A stretch of 64,000 nt of DNA from the NCBI RefSeq assembly GCF_024462775.1, contig NZ_JANGCE010000002.1, positions 62,001 through 126,000 on the forward strand, in the 5' to 3' direction. The notes beneath the pieces are model-generated. The model did not search any database. It was not told the DNA's origin and saw only the letters and a list, made by a program, of their open reading frames with translations. Positions within the stretch are counted from its first letter, which is position 1. Each line of letters starts with the position of its first letter. Source of the stretch: Butyricicoccus faecihominis. GTDB lineage: Bacteria; Bacillota; Clostridia; Oscillospirales; Butyricicoccaceae. The position numbers were made by a program, and so were the translations under genes. Below are positions 61,403-64,000 of this stretch, piece after piece.

Positions 61403-62575
61403 TTACAGGCGCGGGTAGCTGGTGGATACCAGTACCTTGCCGGCGGTGATCTTCATACCTTCGAGGATGTCCTCAAGGTTGAAGCGGCCGGTGCACATTT
61501 TGCGCATATCAATACGGCCGGAAGCCATCAGCGCGATCACATCGGGGTAGATGCCCTGACCGGACTGGCCGTTGGAGCCCGAGATCGTCGCCGCGTTCCA
61601 CTGCCAGTTGAAGATATCGACCGGGGTAATGCCCACGGTGTGGCCGATCTGCACGGTCTTGCCGCCGATCGCCAGCGCCTTGCCCATAACGGGGTAGGTA
61701 AACTTGGTGGCGCCCGCGCACTCCGCGAAGAGCGAGATGCCCGCGCCGTTGGTCATGTCCATCAGCATTTCCGCCTGCTCGTCGGGAGACTTGAAGGAGG
61801 TGGGATCGTACACGTAGTCCGCGCCGCAGGCCTTGGCCAGCTCCACGCGCTCCGGCACGCTCTCGAAAGCGATCAGCTTGGCAGCGCCCGAGGTCTTGAG
61901 CAGCTGAATGGCAGCCAGACCGATCGGGCCGCAGCCAAATACCGCCGCGTGTCCGCCGGGACGAAGGCCGCCGCCGCGAACGAACAGGCCGTTGTAAGCA
62001 ACGCCGGTGGGCTCGATCATCGCGCCCAGCTCGAAAGCGGTCATCTTGTCGCCGCCATAGTAGTTCATGATATCGTTAAGCTTGTAGCAGTACTTGGCAT
62101 GAACCGCCGTGTACTCGGCAAAGCCGCCGTCATATGTAAGGCCGGGCTCTTCAAGCTCCTTGCACTGGTTGAACATGCCGCGGCGGCATGCGTCGCACTC
62201 GCCGCACCAGTGCATGGATTCGACCGACACCAGATCGCCTACCTGCAGCTTCTTGACGTTCTTGCCTACCTCGACGATCTCGCCGGCGAACTCGTGGCCG
62301 GTGATGATCGGGTACTTGGAGTGTCCGTCATACATCGAGTAGCCGTCCGCGTCCTGCTTGAGCAGGTGAGCGTCCGTGCCGCAGATGCCGGCGGCGCCTA
62401 CCTTGATCATGACCTGCTCGTCGCCGCAAACCGGCATCGGACGGTCGGTCACAGAACCGTGGATGTTCTTCCAGATCTGGTTGCCGCGCAGCGCACGTCC
62501 GGTCGTCTTTTCCCGTTCGGAAAGGACATAGCCTTCACGCGGCGCGTGATCCGCTTCCACATAAAATGCTCTCAT
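61403..62575 (-). CDS. iolM: Scyllo-inosose 3-dehydrogenase-like zinc dehydrogenase (IolM type)
   Basis: A 390-residue medium-chain dehydrogenase longer than most, matching the IolM length. GRALRGNQIWKN near the N-terminus, AAGICGTDAHLLKQDADGY, GHEFAGEIVE, structural zinc CGECDACRRGMFNQC, MIEPTGVAYNGLFVRGGG, GCGPIGLAAIQLL and ISGSNGQSGQGIYPDVIAL follow the segment order I recall for T. maritima TM0412, including the insertion before the zinc site. It would oxidise scyllo-inosose to a diketo-inositol. First gene of the operon. Confidence 0.82.
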   Translation of the reverse strand: MRAFYVEADHAPREGYVLSEREKTTGRALRGNQIWKNIHGSVTDRPMPVCGDEQVMIKVGAAGICGTDAHLLKQDADGYSMYDGHSKYPIITGHEFAGEIVEVGKNVKKLQVGDLVSVESMHWCGECDACRRGMFNQCKELEEPGLTYDGGFAEYTAVHAKYCYKLNDIMNYYGGDKMTAFELGAMIEPTGVAYNGLFVRGGGLRPGGHAAVFGCGPIGLAAIQLLKTSGAAKLIAFESVPERVELAKACGADYVYDPTSFKSPDEQAEMLMDMTNGAGISLFAECAGATKFTYPVMGKALAIGGKTVQIGHTVGITPVDIFNWQWNAATISGSNGQSGQGIYPDVIALMASGRIDMRKMCTGRFNLEDILEGMKITAGKVLVSTSYPRL

Positions 62576-63081
62576 TTCATTATCCTCTTTTCGTCAGCAG
62601 TTCGTTTGGTTGCTTTCCTTCGTGGTTTATGGTATATCCGGGGGTTTAAGGAACGCTGCGCGCCTTGCGTTCCCTCTTTGCTTTTGTGTCTCTATTATAG
62701 CTTTGCACGCCGCTTTCCGCTATATTTTTCTTGTGCCATGTTTTCTTTTTGAGGGCCGTTTTTCGTGAAATCCCGCCTCGTTCTTTCACATTCTTGCGAG
62801 CACCTAATTCTTGCGGTGTCCGGCGCCCCTTTCTTGGGCATTCCTGCTTTCCTCTCCCCCTTCCCCCTCCCAAAGAAGACCAATATGCGCTGTTTTGGCG
62901 ATTATTTATAATTTACACCCTTCTTTTTGTTTACTTCGCATAATCGAGGCGCAAGGTATAAATCATTGTGAAATCATCAGAACGCCGGCCATATCGCAAA
63001 ATTTCCATTCCCCTTGCGCGCGGTATGGGCAAAAGCACAGAGCCCCGGCGGCACGCGCAACGCGGCCCCGGGGCAAATAAA
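62576..63081. other. Non-coding stretch upstream of the inositol-type operon
   Basis: No supported gene. A TATAAT box on the minus strand (62694-62699) is the best promoter candidate for the iolM-like gene, but no matching -35 box is seen, which fits an activator-dependent promoter. A short stem GGAACGC/GCGTTCC (62651-62673) lies in the presumed leader. Open frames here are Lys/Arg- or Ser/Pro-rich and lack ribosome-binding sites. Confidence 0.5.
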
Positions 63082-63109
63082 GAGGGCCGGAACTTACGTT
63101 CCGGCCCTC
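63082..63109 (-). terminator. Terminator of the sugar permease gene
   Basis: GAGGGCCGGAAC / GTTCCGGCCCTC, a perfect 12-bp stem with a 4-nt loop, followed on the minus strand by TTTATTTG, 45 bp past the stop. Confidence 0.85.
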
Positions 63110-63153
63110 GATGCCGCTCTTACATCTTATATAGGAGCAGTTTGGGTCTGTCA

Positions 63154-64000
63154 TTACTTTTCGCTCTTCTCTTCAGCCTTAGCAACAGCAAGACGCTTTG
63201 CGTTAGCTTCCATACGGCTGCGGACTACGTCGACGAATACCGCCGCGATAATGATGGCGCCGATAACGATCAGCTGCAAGTCGGACGAAACGCCCAGCAG
63301 GTTACAGCCGTTGCGGATAACGGTGATCATGAACGCGCCGATCAGCGTGCCCCAAACGTTGCCCTTGCCGCCGAGGAAGGACGCGCCGCCGATGATACAG
63401 GACGCGATAGCATCCAGATCGCCTTCCTGCGATGCCAGCGGTACCGCAGAGTTCAGACGGCCGATGTACACGACGCCGGCCAGCGCGCAGAAGAAGCCGC
63501 TCAGCGCATAGCAGGTGATCTGTACATTATCGGTATTGATACCGGCCAGACGGGCCGCTTCCGAGTTGCCGCCGAAGGAGTAAATCTTACGGCCAAGCGG
63601 CGTCTTGGAAAGGAAGATGTGCATCAGAACAAATACAACGATCGTCAGGATAAACGAGAGCGGAATGCCAACAGGCTCCGCGGTGCCCACGGTCAGTACG
63701 CCCTTCGGGAAGCCGGCGATAGAAGCCGAGCCCATGATAACGAGCGTGATGCCGCGGTAGATGTTCTTGGTGCCCAGCGTTGCGATGAAGGGGTGAGGCA
63801 GGTGCAGCTTGGTCAGCAGCAGGCCGTTGATCATACCCGCTACCGCGCCGATGACCAGACAGATGACGATCAGGACGATCGAGTTGACCATCGTATCGGC
63901 GGAAAAGAATTTCTTCATCAATACGGCGGTCACGCCGGTCGAGATCGCGAGCAGGGAGCCCGCGGATAGGTCGATACCGCCAAGCAGGATAACGCACAAC
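63154..64000 (-). CDS. RbsC-type sugar/inositol ABC transporter permease, N-terminus cut by window edge
   Basis: The C-terminal 280 or so residues of a BPD_transp_2 permease. ILLGGIDLSAGSLLAIS is the family hallmark near the N-terminal third, followed by HPFIATLGTKNIYRGI, RAVYSFGGNSEAARLAGI-like spacing (here KIYSFGGNSEAARLAGINT) and GGASFLGGKGNVWGTLIGAF. Such permeases carry ribose, xylose, galactose or inositol. The ATP-binding and binding-protein genes would lie to the right. It ends before a strong terminator, so the iolM-like gene downstream is a separate transcript. Confidence 0.92.
   Translation of the reverse strand, partial: LCVILLGGIDLSAGSLLAISTGVTAVLMKKFFSADTMVNSIVLIVICLVIGAVAGMINGLLLTKLHLPHPFIATLGTKNIYRGITLVIMGSASIAGFPKGVLTVGTAEPVGIPLSFILTIVVFVLMHIFLSKTPLGRKIYSFGGNSEAARLAGINTDNVQITCYALSGFFCALAGVVYIGRLNSAVPLASQEGDLDAIASCIIGGASFLGGKGNVWGTLIGAFMITVIRNGCNLLGVSSDLQLIVIGAIIIAAVFVDVVRSRMEANAKRLAVAKAEEKSEK

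Noticed and set aside
62576-63081. Small Lys/Arg-rich minus-strand frames upstream of the iolM-like gene
   Set aside because: Low-complexity, no ribosome-binding sites, probable 5' untranslated and promoter DNA.

Overview
The window reads as chromosome of a GC-rich Bacillota, most likely a gut Clostridia/Oscillospirales bacterium. Supporting signs are the gene orders smc-ftsY, topA-trmFO and ftsE-ftsX-M23 peptidase-ctpA, a KtrA/KtrB potassium system, an FprA flavodiiron protein, a DUF4830-like protein and lysS-greA. The genus cannot be fixed by reading alone. I saw no rRNA, tRNA, CRISPR array, prophage or transposase.

Region 1 (1-24 kb) is almost entirely minus-strand housekeeping: an LCP cell-wall ligase (cut by the left edge), yqeK, nadD, yhbY, rdgB, rph, ftsY, smc, rnc, plsX, trmFO, topA, dprA, an SpoU methyltransferase, ktrA, ktrB, lysS and greA. 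One plus-strand FUSC-like membrane protein interrupts it. Seven gene junctions in this stretch carry a structured repeat whose two arms are degenerate TTAGGAA-type heptamers, complementary to each other. Most copies begin at the stop codon of the gene before them.

Region 2 (24-43.6 kb) holds an unknown gene divergent from a small XRE regulator, a 480-bp stretch rich in inverted repeats, ctpA-M23-ftsX-ftsE, a PucR-type regulator, an RsuA-family pseudouridine synthase, the DUF4830-like protein, FprA, an EF-G-like GTPase, an overlooked 28-residue membrane peptide gene, and a 1189-residue hybrid histidine kinase. Next comes a protein with the full layout of a P1B-type ATPase but with its catalytic motifs replaced, followed by rlmB.

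Region 3 (43.7-57.1 kb) is a catabolic divergon around a LacI regulator. The left arm encodes two zinc alcohol dehydrogenases, a 4-hydroxybutyrate-type CoA-transferase, a crotonase, a TRAP transporter, a ribulose-phosphate-epimerase-like protein and an SDR. The right arm encodes a 4-hydroxybutyrate-dehydrogenase-like protein and a split transketolase. At least five copies of an operator-like motif lie around lacI. There is no sugar kinase although two sugar-phosphate-type enzymes are present. A substrate whose own anionic group stands in for phosphate is one explanation.

Region 4 (57.3-64 kb) holds a DeoR regulator and iolO-, iolN- and iolM-like genes plus another zinc dehydrogenase, next to an RbsC-type permease cut by the right edge. 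This matches the kinase-independent inositol route described in Thermotoga maritima.
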